A stretch of 64,000 bases of DNA, from positions 558,001 through 622,000 of the forward strand of contig NZ_CP007770.1 of assembly GCF_000816185.1 (NCBI RefSeq), written 5' to 3'. Positions 29,528 through 39,265 of the stretch are shown one piece after another. Both the position numbers and the translations under genes were made by a program. The stretch is from Campylobacter insulaenigrae NCTC 12927 (GTDB taxonomy: Bacteria > Campylobacterota > Campylobacteria > Campylobacterales > Campylobacteraceae). How positions within the stretch are numbered: position 1 is the stretch's first letter; the number at the start of each line of letters is the position of its first letter. The notes under the pieces were generated by a model. That model ran no database searches. It had not been told where the DNA came from and saw only the letters and a list, made by a program, of their open reading frames with translations.

Positions 29528-30718
29528 ATGAAAATTTTAGTTTTAAATTCAGGTTCATCTTCAATTAAGTTTAAGCTTTTTGATGGTGATAAAGCAGTAG
29601 CTTCTGGTTTGGTTGAAAAAATAGGTGAGCAAAAATCTAAAGTTGAGTTAAAAGATCTTAAAACTTTGCAAAAATTTCAGCAAGAATTGCCAATTAAAAA
29701 TCATGAAGATGGAATGAAGCTTGTCAATGAATTATTTGCTGAAAGTGGAATATTGCACGATTTAAATGAGCTTGATGGCTGTGGACATAGAATCGTTCAT
29801 GGTGGTTCAAGATTAACTAAACACTGTTTGGTTGATGATGATATTTTAAAAGAAATTGAAAGAATTGCCCATATGGCTCCTTTACATAATCCTGCGCATT
29901 TAATCGGGATTAAAACGATGATGAATACAGCTAAAGATGTTCCAAATGTAACTGTTTTTGATACAGCTTTTCATCAAAGTATGCCAGATTATGCATATAT
30001 GTATGCATTACCGTATGAATATTATGAAAAACATAAGGTGAGAAAATATGGTTTTCATGGTACTTCGCATTCTTATGTAAGTAAAAAAGCTGCACAAATA
30101 TTAAATAAAGATATTAATTCTTTTAATGCAATTAGTGCTCATCTTGGAAATGGAGCTAGTGTTTGTGCTATAAAAAATGGTAAATGCATAGATACTTCTA
30201 TGGGTTTTACCCCGTTAGAAGGATTAATTATGGGGACTAGATGTGGCGATATTGATCCTGCATTATTACCTTTTTTAGCTAATGAATTAAATATAGATAT
30301 TAAAGAATTAGATACTATTATGAATAAAAAAAGCGGTGTGTATGGCATTTGTGGTTTTAATGATTTTAGAGATATAGATACACAAATAGGCTTAGGCAAT
30401 GATAAGGCAAGATTAGCTTTTGATATGTTTTGTTATAGATTAATTAAATATATAGGTTCTTACTATGCAATATTGCCACAAGTTGATGCTTTGATTTTTA
30501 CAGCCGGCATAGGAGAAAATGATTGCAAGGTAAGGCAGGGTATATGTCAAAAACTTGAACACTTAGGTTTTGTAATTGATACTGATGTTAATCAAAATTC
30601 AAGAAGTGGGGTAATTAGTAAAAAAGGATCTAAGATAGATATTTTAGTTGTTCCTACAGATGAAGAATTAGAGATTGCAAAGATTACATCAGATATTTTA
30701 AATAACCTTGGAATTTAA
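29528..30718 (+). CDS. ackA: acetate kinase
   Basis: Converts acetyl phosphate and ADP to acetate and ATP. The 396-residue protein has the N-terminal L-V-L-N-S-G-S-S-S-I-K loop, the H-R-I-V-H-G-G segment, phosphate-binding A-H-L-G-N-G-A-S-V, M-G-F-T-P-L-E-G-L and F-T-A-G-I-G-E-N. Length is standard. Its last codons form the left arm of the transcription terminator at 30703-30731. Confidence 0.98.
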   Translation: MKILVLNSGSSSIKFKLFDGDKAVASGLVEKIGEQKSKVELKDLKTLQKFQQELPIKNHEDGMKLVNELFAESGILHDLNELDGCGHRIVHGGSRLTKHCLVDDDILKEIERIAHMAPLHNPAHLIGIKTMMNTAKDVPNVTVFDTAFHQSMPDYAYMYALPYEYYEKHKVRKYGFHGTSHSYVSKKAAQILNKDINSFNAISAHLGNGASVCAIKNGKCIDTSMGFTPLEGLIMGTRCGDIDPALLPFLANELNIDIKELDTIMNKKSGVYGICGFNDFRDIDTQIGLGNDKARLAFDMFCYRLIKYIGSYYAILPQVDALIFTAGIGENDCKVRQGICQKLEHLGFVIDTDVNQNSRSGVISKKGSKIDILVVPTDEELEIAKITSDILNNLGI

Positions 30719-30731
30719 AAATCCAAGGTTA
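30703..30731. terminator. hairpin terminator between ackA and metQ
   Basis: A perfect 10-bp stem (TAACCTTGGA pairing with TCCAAGGTTA) with a nine-base AT loop. The left arm is inside the ackA coding sequence and the ackA stop lies in the loop. The flanks are AT-rich on both sides, without a long T run, so it may serve both convergent transcripts. Confidence 0.7.
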
Positions 30732-30744
30732 CTAATTTTAAAAA

Positions 30745-31515
30745 TTAAAAAGCTGGTAAAACAGATCCGTCGTACTTTTGATTAATGAAATCTTTTACTT
30801 TTTGACTTTGGATACTTTCAACTAAAGCTTTGATTTTTGCATCATTTTCATGCCCTTCTTTTACAACAAGTATATTAACATAAGGGCTTTGACCATCTTC
30901 TATCAATATACTGTCTTTAGCGGGATTTAAATTTGCTGATAATGCATAATTTGAATTGATGATTGCAAAATCAACATCATCTAAAGCTCTTGGAAGTTGA
31001 GCTGCTTTTAATTCTACAAATTTAATATTTTTTGGATTGTCTGTAATATCTAATGGAGTTTTTAAGGCATTATCTTTAAATTTAACTAATCCTTTTCTTT
31101 CGATAATATCTAAGGCTCTACTTTCATTAGTTGGATCGTTGGGAACAGCTATGGTAGCTCCATCTTTCAAATCATCAATGCTTTTAAATTTTTTAGAATA
31201 AACTGCCATTGGCTCAATATGAACTCCTGCAATTTTTACTAGCTTTGTTCCTTTATTTTTGTTAAATTCTTCTAAATAAGGAGTGTGTTGAAAAAAATTT
31301 GCATCAATTTCACCACCATCAACAGCTAGATTTGGTAAAACATAATCGGTAAATTCTTTAATTTCTAACTTGTAACCTTTTTGTTCTAAATCGGGTTTAA
31401 TTTGCTCTAAAATTTGTGCATGAGGAACCGGACTAGCGGCAATTGTAATAATCTCATTAGCAAATAAACTTGCACCTAAAAATGCATTAATAGCAAGAAA
31501 TTTTAATAACTTCAT
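30745..31515 (-). CDS. metQ: methionine ABC transporter substrate-binding protein (NlpA family)
   Basis: The periplasmic binding protein of a MetNIQ-type D/L-methionine importer. The 256 residues show the NlpA pattern: A-A-S-P-V-P-H-A-Q-I-L, the aromatic-rich N-F-F-Q-H-T-P-Y-L, V-P-N-D-P-T-N-E-S-R-A and A-I-I-N-S-N-Y-A. The leader ends L-F-A-N-E with no Cys at the cleavage site, so it looks like a type I signal and not a lipoprotein signal; most MetQ proteins are lipoproteins. A strong AAAGGAG precedes the ATG. It is separated from metI by a glycosyltransferase gene and seems to have its own promoter. Confidence 0.9.
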   Translation of the reverse strand: MKLLKFLAINAFLGASLFANEIITIAASPVPHAQILEQIKPDLEQKGYKLEIKEFTDYVLPNLAVDGGEIDANFFQHTPYLEEFNKNKGTKLVKIAGVHIEPMAVYSKKFKSIDDLKDGATIAVPNDPTNESRALDIIERKGLVKFKDNALKTPLDITDNPKNIKFVELKAAQLPRALDDVDFAIINSNYALSANLNPAKDSILIEDGQSPYVNILVVKEGHENDAKIKALVESIQSQKVKDFINQKYDGSVLPAF

Positions 31516-31546
31516 TTTTACTCCTTTAAAAAATTTAAGATTTTTG

Positions 31547-31552
31547 ATTATA
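31547..31552 (-). promoter_or_regulatory. candidate -10 element for metQ
   Basis: TATAAT on the minus strand lies in the 67-base gap between the glycosyltransferase gene and metQ, about 32 bases before the metQ ATG. It would let metQ be transcribed independently of metNI. Confidence 0.45.
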
Positions 31553-31582
31553 TTGTAGAAATATTAATAAAATAATATAAAT

Positions 31583-32806
31583 TTATTTTTGTTTATTTTT
31601 ATAGTCTTTGAATATTTTTTTTAACTGTTTTATAAATATGAAATATCCTCCTTTGTACCAATTTTTTTGTGCATAAATAAGTCTTTTTCCAATTTTATAT
31701 GAATATGATTGTTTGTTTTTTAAGCCTTCTGTAGAGTAATCTTCATAATGTTTTAGTGGTGGTAGTTTTAAATGAGGATTTGTTTTTAAATCCCGTTGAA
31801 ATTTTTTTGCTAGAGTTTTATGTTGACGGTATATTTGAAATAAAGTATATGGGAGAATAAATAACCTTTTTTTATTATTCATAGCTTCTATAAAAGCATA
31901 ACCTAATTTATAAGAAAGGTGGTATTTAATCCTATATCGAGATTGCTTTGTATCAGCGTTAAATATTCCATCATATTTACTTCCTCCAAGTTGTTGCCAT
32001 TGTTCATAATATCTTTGCCATTGTGGCCAAGTTTTGTTACAAAGCAAACTATTCCAAAATCTACTATTTGTACCACTTGCATGAACTATAGAAGCATTTT
32101 GCATGGTATTGGTTAGATAATGAGTGCTTCCTGTATATTTATCTTTTAAATCTTTTACTTTTAAATGATGTTTAAAAACCATCAAAGAAAATACACCTTG
32201 ATCTTGTAGATTATCATTATTTTGAGATAAATAAGAATAAATAAAATTATAATATTTTAAAGGATGTTTTATATTGTCTGTAAAAACTAAAATTCCCGTT
32301 TGATAAGTATGCTTATTTGGACAGTTTGTCTCAGAAGGTAGTGCTACTTTGAGTAAAGTTTTCCCTAATCTTGCTCCAAGATGATAGTTTTGTTCTTTAA
32401 GTTTAAATAACTCACTAATATCTTTTAAAAGTAAAACGTCAAAATCAATATAAATAATGCACTGACATTCATTTAGAAATTTAAATGCTTCAAATCTAGC
32501 AAAAGCCATATGTGTCCATCTTTGAATAAAAAACAAATTGGATATATCCTCTTTTTGTTCTGTTTGCTTGCATTGATTTTTGATTGCTTTTGTAAAATTT
32601 TCTTGTGTAAATAATATAAACTTAATTTGTTTATTTTGCACAATATTTTTCATAATTTTTTGATCTTCAAGAGAAAAACCATCGTGAAGTATATAAAATA
32701 TATCTATTTTTTTACTCATTAAATCCATGAGGTTAATGAGTAAAGTTCCTATGGTAAAGCTTGAATTTTTTGTAGCAGCTAGTAAAATACCTAGTTTGTT
32801 TTTCAT
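31583..32806 (-). CDS. GT8-like glycosyltransferase inserted in the met operon
   Basis: A 407-residue protein resembling family 8 glycosyltransferases. It has an N-terminal Rossmann-like start (L-G-I-L-L-A-A-T), the metal-binding D-F-D at residues 121-123 in I-I-Y-I-D-F-D-V-L-L-L, then Y-Q-T-G-I-L-V-F, D-Q-G-V-F and a late H-A-S-G segment. The last 120 residues are basic and aromatic, suggesting membrane association. Such enzymes usually add hexoses to lipooligosaccharide cores, but acceptor and donor cannot be read here. It begins five bases after the metI stop with a weak ribosome site. No other sugar gene is near, so it looks acquired. Confidence 0.72.
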   Translation of the reverse strand: MKNKLGILLAATKNSSFTIGTLLINLMDLMSKKIDIFYILHDGFSLEDQKIMKNIVQNKQIKFILFTQENFTKAIKNQCKQTEQKEDISNLFFIQRWTHMAFARFEAFKFLNECQCIIYIDFDVLLLKDISELFKLKEQNYHLGARLGKTLLKVALPSETNCPNKHTYQTGILVFTDNIKHPLKYYNFIYSYLSQNNDNLQDQGVFSLMVFKHHLKVKDLKDKYTGSTHYLTNTMQNASIVHASGTNSRFWNSLLCNKTWPQWQRYYEQWQQLGGSKYDGIFNADTKQSRYRIKYHLSYKLGYAFIEAMNNKKRLFILPYTLFQIYRQHKTLAKKFQRDLKTNPHLKLPPLKHYEDYSTEGLKNKQSYSYKIGKRLIYAQKNWYKGGYFIFIKQLKKIFKDYKNKQK

Positions 32807-32810
32807 AAAA

Positions 32811-33476
32811 TTATCTTTTTGTAATTTTGTAAAGTAAATTTCCTATTAATTGTATAATTTGTACCAAAATAATCAAAACAACAACTGTTTGAATCATTAT
32901 TTGTGTATTAAATCTTTCATAGCCATAGCGTATAGCTATATCACCTAAACCACCTCCACCAACTGTACCTGCCATAGCAGAAAAACCTATGACTACTATT
33001 AAAATCATTGTTGTACCATTAATTATATTTGGTAATGCTTCATTAAGCATAACTTTGAATATTATTTGCATTTTACTTGCGCCATAAGATCTTGCTGCTT
33101 CGATGATACCAGGATCAATTTCTTTAAAAGCACTTTCTATCATTTTTGCTAAATATGGTGCAATACCTATAGTTAATGGAACTATTATAGCAGTTGTTCC
33201 AATACTCATACCTACGATATATTTAGTAAGAGGGCTTAAAACTATGATTAAGATTAAAAAAGGAAAAGATCTTAAAATATTGATAATGAAATCAAGCACG
33301 CTATAAATACTCTTATTTTCATACAGACCACCTTTGTCTGTAATTGTTAGAATAATAGCTGGAATAATGGCAATCAAAAAAGCTAAAAATATTGAAACAA
33401 AACTCATATATAAAGTTTCAAGCAAAGCTGGATAAAGTATATTTTCAAAATTATTTAAAATGATTTCTAAATTCAT
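32811..33476 (-). CDS. metI: methionine ABC transporter permease
   Basis: The 221-residue inner-membrane permease has five or so membrane segments and the cytoplasmic EAA loop ([14 protein letters not shown]) that docks to MetN. The ATG at 33476 overlaps the metN stop by four bases (ATGA); a TTG four codons upstream lies within metN and is less likely. MetI forms a homodimer with two MetN subunits. Confidence 0.93.
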   Translation of the reverse strand: MNLEIILNNFENILYPALLETLYMSFVSIFLAFLIAIIPAIILTITDKGGLYENKSIYSVLDFIINILRSFPFLILIIVLSPLTKYIVGMSIGTTAIIVPLTIGIAPYLAKMIESAFKEIDPGIIEAARSYGASKMQIIFKVMLNEALPNIINGTTMILIVVIGFSAMAGTVGGGGLGDIAIRYGYERFNTQIMIQTVVVLIILVQIIQLIGNLLYKITKR

Positions 33477-34429
33477 ACAAGCTCCCAAATTACACCATTT
33501 TCTTGTAAATATTGCAATACATCGTTTTGATTTTGATGAGCGATGTTAATTACTAAATTTCCCAAGGCATTTTCATTTAATTTTTCTATTTTTCCCCATA
33601 CTATATTAAAATCAATATTTAATGTTCTAGCCATATGGGTTATAATACATTGATTAGCTTTTTCTCTACAAAAATAAAGTCTAATGTTGACACCATTTTG
33701 TGGTAAAAATTCACTTTCTCCTAAAAATTCACGCATTTTTTCATTAGGTTTTAAAAATAATTCTTCAACTTTACCTTTTCCTATAATCTGTCCATGATCT
33801 AGTAAAACTGCTTTGTGTGCTATTTGTTTGACAGCTTCCATTTCGTGGGTTACTAAAACAACGCTGATGCCAAATTCTTTGTTAATTTTAGCAATAAGTT
33901 CTAAAATATTATTTGTAGTACTTGGATCTAATGCTGAAGTTGCTTCATCACTTAATAAAATTTGAGGATTTAAAGCTAAAGCTCTTGCTATGGCTACCCT
34001 TTGTTTTTGTCCACCACTGAGTTCTTTTGGGTATGCCTTGATCTTAGATGATAATCCAACAATATCTAAAAGTTCCTTAACTCTTTTACTAATAGTATGT
34101 TTTGAAAAACCATGAATTTCTAGAGGCATAGCAATATTTTCAAAAACATTTTTTCTGCTCATTAATGCAAAATGTTGAAAAATCATACCGATATTTTTTC
34201 TAAATTCTCTTAATTCTTTTTCTTTGAGATTTTGAATTTCTTTTCCAAAAACTTTTACACTACCATATTGGTAAGTTTCTAATCCATTAATACATCTTAA
34301 AATAGTTGATTTTCCTGCACCACTATGTCCAACTAAAGCATAAATTTCACCTTTGGCAATTTCCAATGACACATCATTAATTATTAACTCTTCACCGTAA
34401 TATTTTTTTAAATTTTGTATATTTATCAC
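33473..34429 (-). CDS. metN: methionine ABC transporter ATP-binding protein
   Basis: The ATPase of the methionine importer, 318 residues. It has Walker [10 protein letters not shown] at residues 34-42, the Q-loop [14 protein letters not shown], Walker [13 protein letters not shown] and the switch His in V-T-H-E-M-E. The C-terminal 90 residues are the NIL domain through which MetN senses methionine. It starts at GTG with AAGG seven bases upstream, three bases after the valS stop. Confidence 0.93.
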   Translation of the reverse strand: MINIQNLKKYYGEELIINDVSLEIAKGEIYALVGHSGAGKSTILRCINGLETYQYGSVKVFGKEIQNLKEKELREFRKNIGMIFQHFALMSRKNVFENIAMPLEIHGFSKHTISKRVKELLDIVGLSSKIKAYPKELSGGQKQRVAIARALALNPQILLSDEATSALDPSTTNNILELIAKINKEFGISVVLVTHEMEAVKQIAHKAVLLDHGQIIGKGKVEELFLKPNEKMREFLGESEFLPQNGVNIRLYFCREKANQCIITHMARTLNIDFNIVWGKIEKLNENALGNLVINIAHQNQNDVLQYLQENGVIWELV

Positions 34430-34432
34430 CAG

Positions 34433-37045
34433 TTAGCCTTTTAAATGTGAAATTTCTTCATAAATTTTATCAAGCTGTGATTTTATATTACTTAATTGAA
34501 CTTTATTTTGTTCTACCACCTGACTTGGTGCATTTGCAATAAATTTTTCATTTTGCATCATACTATTTAATTTATTAAAATCTTTTTCTAATTTGTTTTT
34601 TTGATTATTTAAACGATTTAATATACCACTTAAATCTAGATCTTGAGTTGGAATAAAAATTTCCAAATTTTCACTTACATCTCTAATGGCTTGCTTTATG
34701 TTATTATCTGTAAAGTGAATTTCTTCACATTTTGCAAGTGTGATAATAAAATTAGAATAATCTTTTACCTTATTTTCCAAAGTTGAATCGTTTAATTTTA
34801 TATAAGCTTTTTGAATTTTTGCATTACCAAGTTCTATTAAGGTTTTTGCGCGACGTATAGAAATTATACTTTCAATGATAATATTAAATAACTCTTCTAT
34901 ATCTTTATTTTGAGTATGAAATATAGGATATTTTGTAATCATTATAGAATCATGGGTGTGGATTGAAGTTTTGCTTAATTCATGATATAAATATTCGCTA
35001 ATAAAAGGCATAAAAGGATTTAAAAGTTTCAATGCTTCTTTAAAAATACTTCCAAGTTCTTTAATGCTTGATTTTTCAGCTTTGCTAAGCTCAATACCCC
35101 AATCACAAAATTCATCCCAAAAAAATCTATATAAAGTGTTAGCTGCATCATTAAAACGATAGTTATCTAAATTTTCTCTCACTTCTTTTACACAAATATT
35201 AAAGCGAGAATAAATATATTGTGCTAAATTTGATTTTATATTCTTAGGGTTTAAATCTTCGAAACTTTCTTCATTTAAAAGTAAAAATTTACTCGCATTG
35301 TAAAGTTTATTGGTAAAGTTTCTAACTTGTAATAATTTGTCATTACTTAATTTAATGTCTCTTCCTTGTATAGCAAGTAAAGCTAAGGTAAAGCGTAAAA
35401 TATCTGAACTATATTCTTCAATACTTTCTACAGGATCTATAACATTGCCTAAAGATTTACTCATTTTTCTTCCTTGTTCATCTTTTACAAGTGCATGCAA
35501 ATAAATATCTTTAAAAGGTAAATCTCCTAATGCATTAGTGCTTTGAAACATCATTCTAGCAACCCAAAAAAATAAAATATCAAAGCCAGTAATTAATAAA
35601 GAATTGGGATAAAAATTTTTTAAATCATCATCGTTCCAAAGTGTATTTTTGCCCCAATCTTTATTACCCCATCCCAGAGTACTCATAGCCCAAAGACCTG
35701 AAGAAAACCAAGTGTCTAGTACATCAGGATCTTGTTTAAAATTTTTACCTTGACATTTTGGGCAACATTGTGGATTTTCTTCACTAGCCCATTCATGTGA
35801 ACATTCACAATAATACACAGGAATTTGATGTCCCCACCAAAGTTGTCTTGATATACACCAATTTCTTAAGTCTTTCATCCATGCGTTGAAACTATTAATC
35901 CAGTGCGATGGATAAAATTTACTACCACCAAGATTAACCTTTTGAATACTTTCCTTGGCTATATCATTTTTTACAAACCATTGCTTTGAAATATAAGGCT
36001 CAACTATATTTTTACAACGATAACAATATCCTACTTGATTGATATAATCTTCTATTTTTTCAATAAATCCTTGTTCTTGTAAGTAAGTCACAATTTCGTT
36101 TCTAGCTTCTAATCTTTCTTTGCCTTGAAAATTTAAACAATGATGATTTAAAATACCTTTTTCATCAAATATCGTAATAAATTCTAGCTTATGTTTTAAA
36201 CCTACTTCATAATCGTTGATATCGTGAGCCGGAGTTACCTTTACAACACCTGTTCCAAAATTCATATCAACATATTCATCAGCAATAATTTTTACACTGC
36301 GATTTAGTAAAGGTAATTCTACTTCTTTTCCAATTAAGTGTTTGTAACGTTGATCATTAGGATTTACCATGATAGCACTATCGCCAAAATAAGTTTCAGG
36401 TCTTGTGGTAGCTATAATTAAATACTCTTTAGAATTTTTAATAAAATATCGTAAATGATATAACTTACCTTGATTTTCTTTGTGTTCAACTTCAATATCA
36501 CTCAAAGCTCCATCGTGTGTACACCAATTTACCATATAATTATCGCGAACTATGAGTTTTTTATTGTATAGGTCTACAAAGGCTTTTTTGACTGCATTAA
36601 CCAAACCTTCATCCATGGTAAAGCGCAAACGACTCCAAGCCGGTGTGATGCCTAGTATTCTCATTTGTTTAACTATGGTTCCACCGCTTTGTTCTTTCCA
36701 CTCCCAAACTTTCTTAATAAATTCTTCTCTACCTAATTTTTCTTTTGTAATGCCTTGAGTTAGAAGCTGTTTTTCTACTACATTTTGTGTAGCAATACCT
36801 GCATGATCAAGCCCTGGCTGATATAAAGTTTTATACCCATCCATTCTTTTGTATCTAGTTGTAATATCTTGCAAAGTACAAGTAAGAGCATGACCTATAT
36901 GTAAAACACCAGTGACGTTAGGTGGTGGCATCATAATACAAAAGTATTTATCTTTTTGCTGAATTTTTTTATTGCCATCAATTTCAAAATATCCACGTTC
37001 TTCACAAATAGTATAATACTCTTTTTCGAGTGATTTGTCATACAT
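34433..37045 (-). CDS. valS: valyl-tRNA synthetase
   Basis: A class I synthetase with an editing domain, 870 residues. HIGH is at residues 49-52, the editing-domain segment T-T-R-P-E-T-Y-F-G-D is present, a zinc-binding set (C-E-C, C-C-P-K-C) lies in the middle, and KMSKSLGN follows R-K. The C-terminal 70 residues form the coiled-coil arm that binds tRNA. I chose ATG 37045 after GAGGTG; a TTG 15 bases upstream lies before that site. It is followed directly by metN. Confidence 0.97.
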   Translation of the reverse strand: MYDKSLEKEYYTICEERGYFEIDGNKKIQQKDKYFCIMMPPPNVTGVLHIGHALTCTLQDITTRYKRMDGYKTLYQPGLDHAGIATQNVVEKQLLTQGITKEKLGREEFIKKVWEWKEQSGGTIVKQMRILGITPAWSRLRFTMDEGLVNAVKKAFVDLYNKKLIVRDNYMVNWCTHDGALSDIEVEHKENQGKLYHLRYFIKNSKEYLIIATTRPETYFGDSAIMVNPNDQRYKHLIGKEVELPLLNRSVKIIADEYVDMNFGTGVVKVTPAHDINDYEVGLKHKLEFITIFDEKGILNHHCLNFQGKERLEARNEIVTYLQEQGFIEKIEDYINQVGYCYRCKNIVEPYISKQWFVKNDIAKESIQKVNLGGSKFYPSHWINSFNAWMKDLRNWCISRQLWWGHQIPVYYCECSHEWASEENPQCCPKCQGKNFKQDPDVLDTWFSSGLWAMSTLGWGNKDWGKNTLWNDDDLKNFYPNSLLITGFDILFFWVARMMFQSTNALGDLPFKDIYLHALVKDEQGRKMSKSLGNVIDPVESIEEYSSDILRFTLALLAIQGRDIKLSNDKLLQVRNFTNKLYNASKFLLLNEESFEDLNPKNIKSNLAQYIYSRFNICVKEVRENLDNYRFNDAANTLYRFFWDEFCDWGIELSKAEKSSIKELGSIFKEALKLLNPFMPFISEYLYHELSKTSIHTHDSIMITKYPIFHTQNKDIEELFNIIIESIISIRRAKTLIELGNAKIQKAYIKLNDSTLENKVKDYSNFIITLAKCEEIHFTDNNIKQAIRDVSENLEIFIPTQDLDLSGILNRLNNQKNKLEKDFNKLNSMMQNEKFIANAPSQVVEQNKVQLSNIKSQLDKIYEEISHLKG

Positions 37046-37123
37046 AGTTACCCACCTCAAGGAAAAATAAGATTTATTATGTTAGCTTAAAAATATTAAA
37101 GAAGCTTTGAAATAAAGCAAAAA

Positions 37124-38140
37124 TTAGTTATAAAAGCTAATTTCTACTTTACGATTGTCCTGTCTTTGTTGATCAGATTTATCTTTTAAAGGATAATTCT
37201 CTTTTCCAAAAGATTGAATTTCAATAAGCTCTGTAAAAGCGAAAAAATGTTTTGCAACATTCATAGCTCTATTTAAACCTATCATATAGTTTGCAAAAGA
37301 ACTGCCTCTATCATCAGCATAACCTTGTATTTTAATTCTTTTTAATACATTCTCTCTTGCTAATTTTTGATCGATTTGTTGTAATATATCCTCATTACTA
37401 TACTTATCATAGCCATTTCTTTCAAATAAAAATTTGAAATCTTCGATCTTCATATCAACATAATTATATTTTTTCTTATTTTTTTCAAAAACTATATCTT
37501 TGTTATAGATACTTAAATTCATATTATCATTAGGAAGCATTTGTATAAAAATAGTCAAATTATAATCTTGCGAATTTTCAGCAATAGGACGAATCATCTC
37601 ACTTAATAAGCTAATTCTATAATCACTTAAAGTTTTGCCATCTAGTACATAAACTTTCACAAATTCATTGCTTAATTTTTTTTCATATTTGCTAGTTTTT
37701 CCTTTTTCAATGTATTCTTGCATAATATTTGTTTTTATATTTTGTTTTTTTGAGGAAATTTGTGTGTTTTTGTTTATTTTTTCATTTGTATTGGTGTTAT
37801 TAGTTTTATGATATTGAAGCTTTTCTTGATCTGTCTTGTTTTGTGTTATAGGAGTTGTTGTTAAATTGTAATCTTGTTCGTGTTTTTCTTCTTGAATATC
37901 TTTTTCTTCATTATGATATATTGCTGTTTGGTAAGAATTATTGGAATTTAAATCATAGGCATTGTTGCTTTGAGTATTGTTGTAATTTTGATTTGCATTG
38001 GAATAATTTTCATATGTTTTCTTATCTTTTGTGTAATCATAAACATAAGTTTTTTCATCATTAAAATACCATATATAAAAACCAATACTTGCACCGAGCA
38101 AAATGATAAAAGCAGCACCTAAAGCAATAATACCTTTCAT
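37124..38140 (-). CDS. membrane-anchored protein with C-terminal OmpA peptidoglycan-binding domain
   Basis: A 338-residue protein with one N-terminal membrane segment (A-A-F-I-I-L-L-G-A-S-I-G-F) and a 150-residue linker very rich in Asn, Gln, Lys, Thr and Tyr. The C-terminal OmpA-like domain runs from about residue 190 to the end. The residues that contact diaminopimelate in this family are present: an Asp in G-Y-A-D-D-R-G (residues 276-277) and Arg-291 in L-N-R-A-M-N. The layout resembles MotB-like or Pal-like wall tethers, but there is no lipobox and no MotB plug signature. The same neighbour of valS occurs in C. jejuni. Function unknown. Confidence 0.75.
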   Translation of the reverse strand: MKGIIALGAAFIILLGASIGFYIWYFNDEKTYVYDYTKDKKTYENYSNANQNYNNTQSNNAYDLNSNNSYQTAIYHNEEKDIQEEKHEQDYNLTTTPITQNKTDQEKLQYHKTNNTNTNEKINKNTQISSKKQNIKTNIMQEYIEKGKTSKYEKKLSNEFVKVYVLDGKTLSDYRISLLSEMIRPIAENSQDYNLTIFIQMLPNDNMNLSIYNKDIVFEKNKKKYNYVDMKIEDFKFLFERNGYDKYSNEDILQQIDQKLARENVLKRIKIQGYADDRGSSFANYMIGLNRAMNVAKHFFAFTELIEIQSFGKENYPLKDKSDQQRQDNRKVEISFYN

Positions 38141-38163
38141 TATTTTTCCTTAAATATTTTAAA

Positions 38164-38682
38164 TTATTTATAATTTTTAATAGAATTTTCTAAAATCGCA
38201 CTTGCTATTTTTATATCTGCAAATTCTTTTACTTTTACCCATTTGTTTGGTTCTAACATTTTGTAAGTTTCAAAAAAATTTTTAATCTTATCTAAAACTG
38301 CTTTTGGTAAATCATTTAAATCTTTGATATTATCATATCTAGGATCAATTTTACTTGTAGGAACAGCAAGTAATTTTTCATCCATACCACTTTCATCTTC
38401 CATAATTAAAACACCAATTAAACGGCAAGGAATTACAGCACCAGCTTGAATAGGATATTCGTTTAATACTAAAATATCAATTGGATCACCATCATCAGCT
38501 AGAGTGTTTGGTATAAAACCATAATTTGCTGGGTAGAACATCGCTGAATACATTACGCGATCTACCATAACTGCGCCACTTTCTTTATCAAGTTCGTATT
38601 TAATATTTGAACCATAAGGAATTTCAATCACTGCATTTAATTTATTCGGATTTTCTCCAATTTTAATTTTACTAATATCCAT
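38164..38682 (-). CDS. ppa: inorganic pyrophosphatase
   Basis: A family I soluble pyrophosphatase of 172 residues. It has the metal-binding [11 protein letters not shown] signature, [11 protein letters not shown] and the late K-x-Y/K segment F-F-E-T-Y-K. It pulls biosynthetic reactions forward by hydrolysing pyrophosphate, fitting its place beside adk and aspS. Length is standard. Confidence 0.97.
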   Translation of the reverse strand: MDISKIKIGENPNKLNAVIEIPYGSNIKYELDKESGAVMVDRVMYSAMFYPANYGFIPNTLADDGDPIDILVLNEYPIQAGAVIPCRLIGVLIMEDESGMDEKLLAVPTSKIDPRYDNIKDLNDLPKAVLDKIKNFFETYKMLEPNKWVKVKEFADIKIASAILENSIKNYK

Positions 38683-38692
38683 ATTTTTTCCT

Positions 38693-39265
38693 TTATTTTA
38701 ATAAATTTTGAATTAAATTTTTAATATCAGCCACAATAACTTCAATACTTCTTTCGCCATTTATAATATGGTGAATATTTTTTTTGGTATAAAAATCAGT
38801 TATTTCATCTAAAGGTTCTAAATAAACCTTCATTCTATTATTGAAAACTTCTTCATTATCATCAGCGCCTCTTGCACGCCCTAAAACTCTTTCTCTAGCA
38901 ACTTCTTCGCTAACTTTAACTTCAATAACACCTTGTAAAATTACTTCAGTTTGTTCTTTTAATACTTTGTCAAATTCTAACATTTGTTCAACACTTCTTG
39001 GATAACCATCAATTAAAACAATATTAGTGGGAGCATTTTTTAATGCCGATACAATAGTATTTACAACGACATCTAAAGGCACTAAATTTCCTTTAGATAT
39101 AAAACTATCTATTAATTTTCCAAGTTCACTACCGCTAGAAACTTCAGCTCTTAATAAGTCACCGGTTGAGTAATGGGTAATATTATTATCATCTTGAGCT
39201 ATGATACTTGCATCAGTAGTTTTTCCACTACCTGGAGCACCTACAATTAGAAATAGTTTTTTCAT
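38693..39265 (-). CDS. adk: adenylate kinase
   Basis: Interconverts AMP, ADP and ATP. The 190-residue short form has the P-loop GAPGSGKTT at residues 8-16, the AMP-site D-L-L-R-A-E, and I-D-G-Y-P-R-S in place of the usual D-G-F-P-R. The lid is the short type (R-A-R-G-A-D-D-N) without a zinc site. It overlaps aspS by four bases and is followed by ppa. Confidence 0.96.
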   Translation of the reverse strand: MKKLFLIVGAPGSGKTTDASIIAQDDNNITHYSTGDLLRAEVSSGSELGKLIDSFISKGNLVPLDVVVNTIVSALKNAPTNIVLIDGYPRSVEQMLEFDKVLKEQTEVILQGVIEVKVSEEVARERVLGRARGADDNEEVFNNRMKVYLEPLDEITDFYTKKNIHHIINGERSIEVIVADIKNLIQNLLK

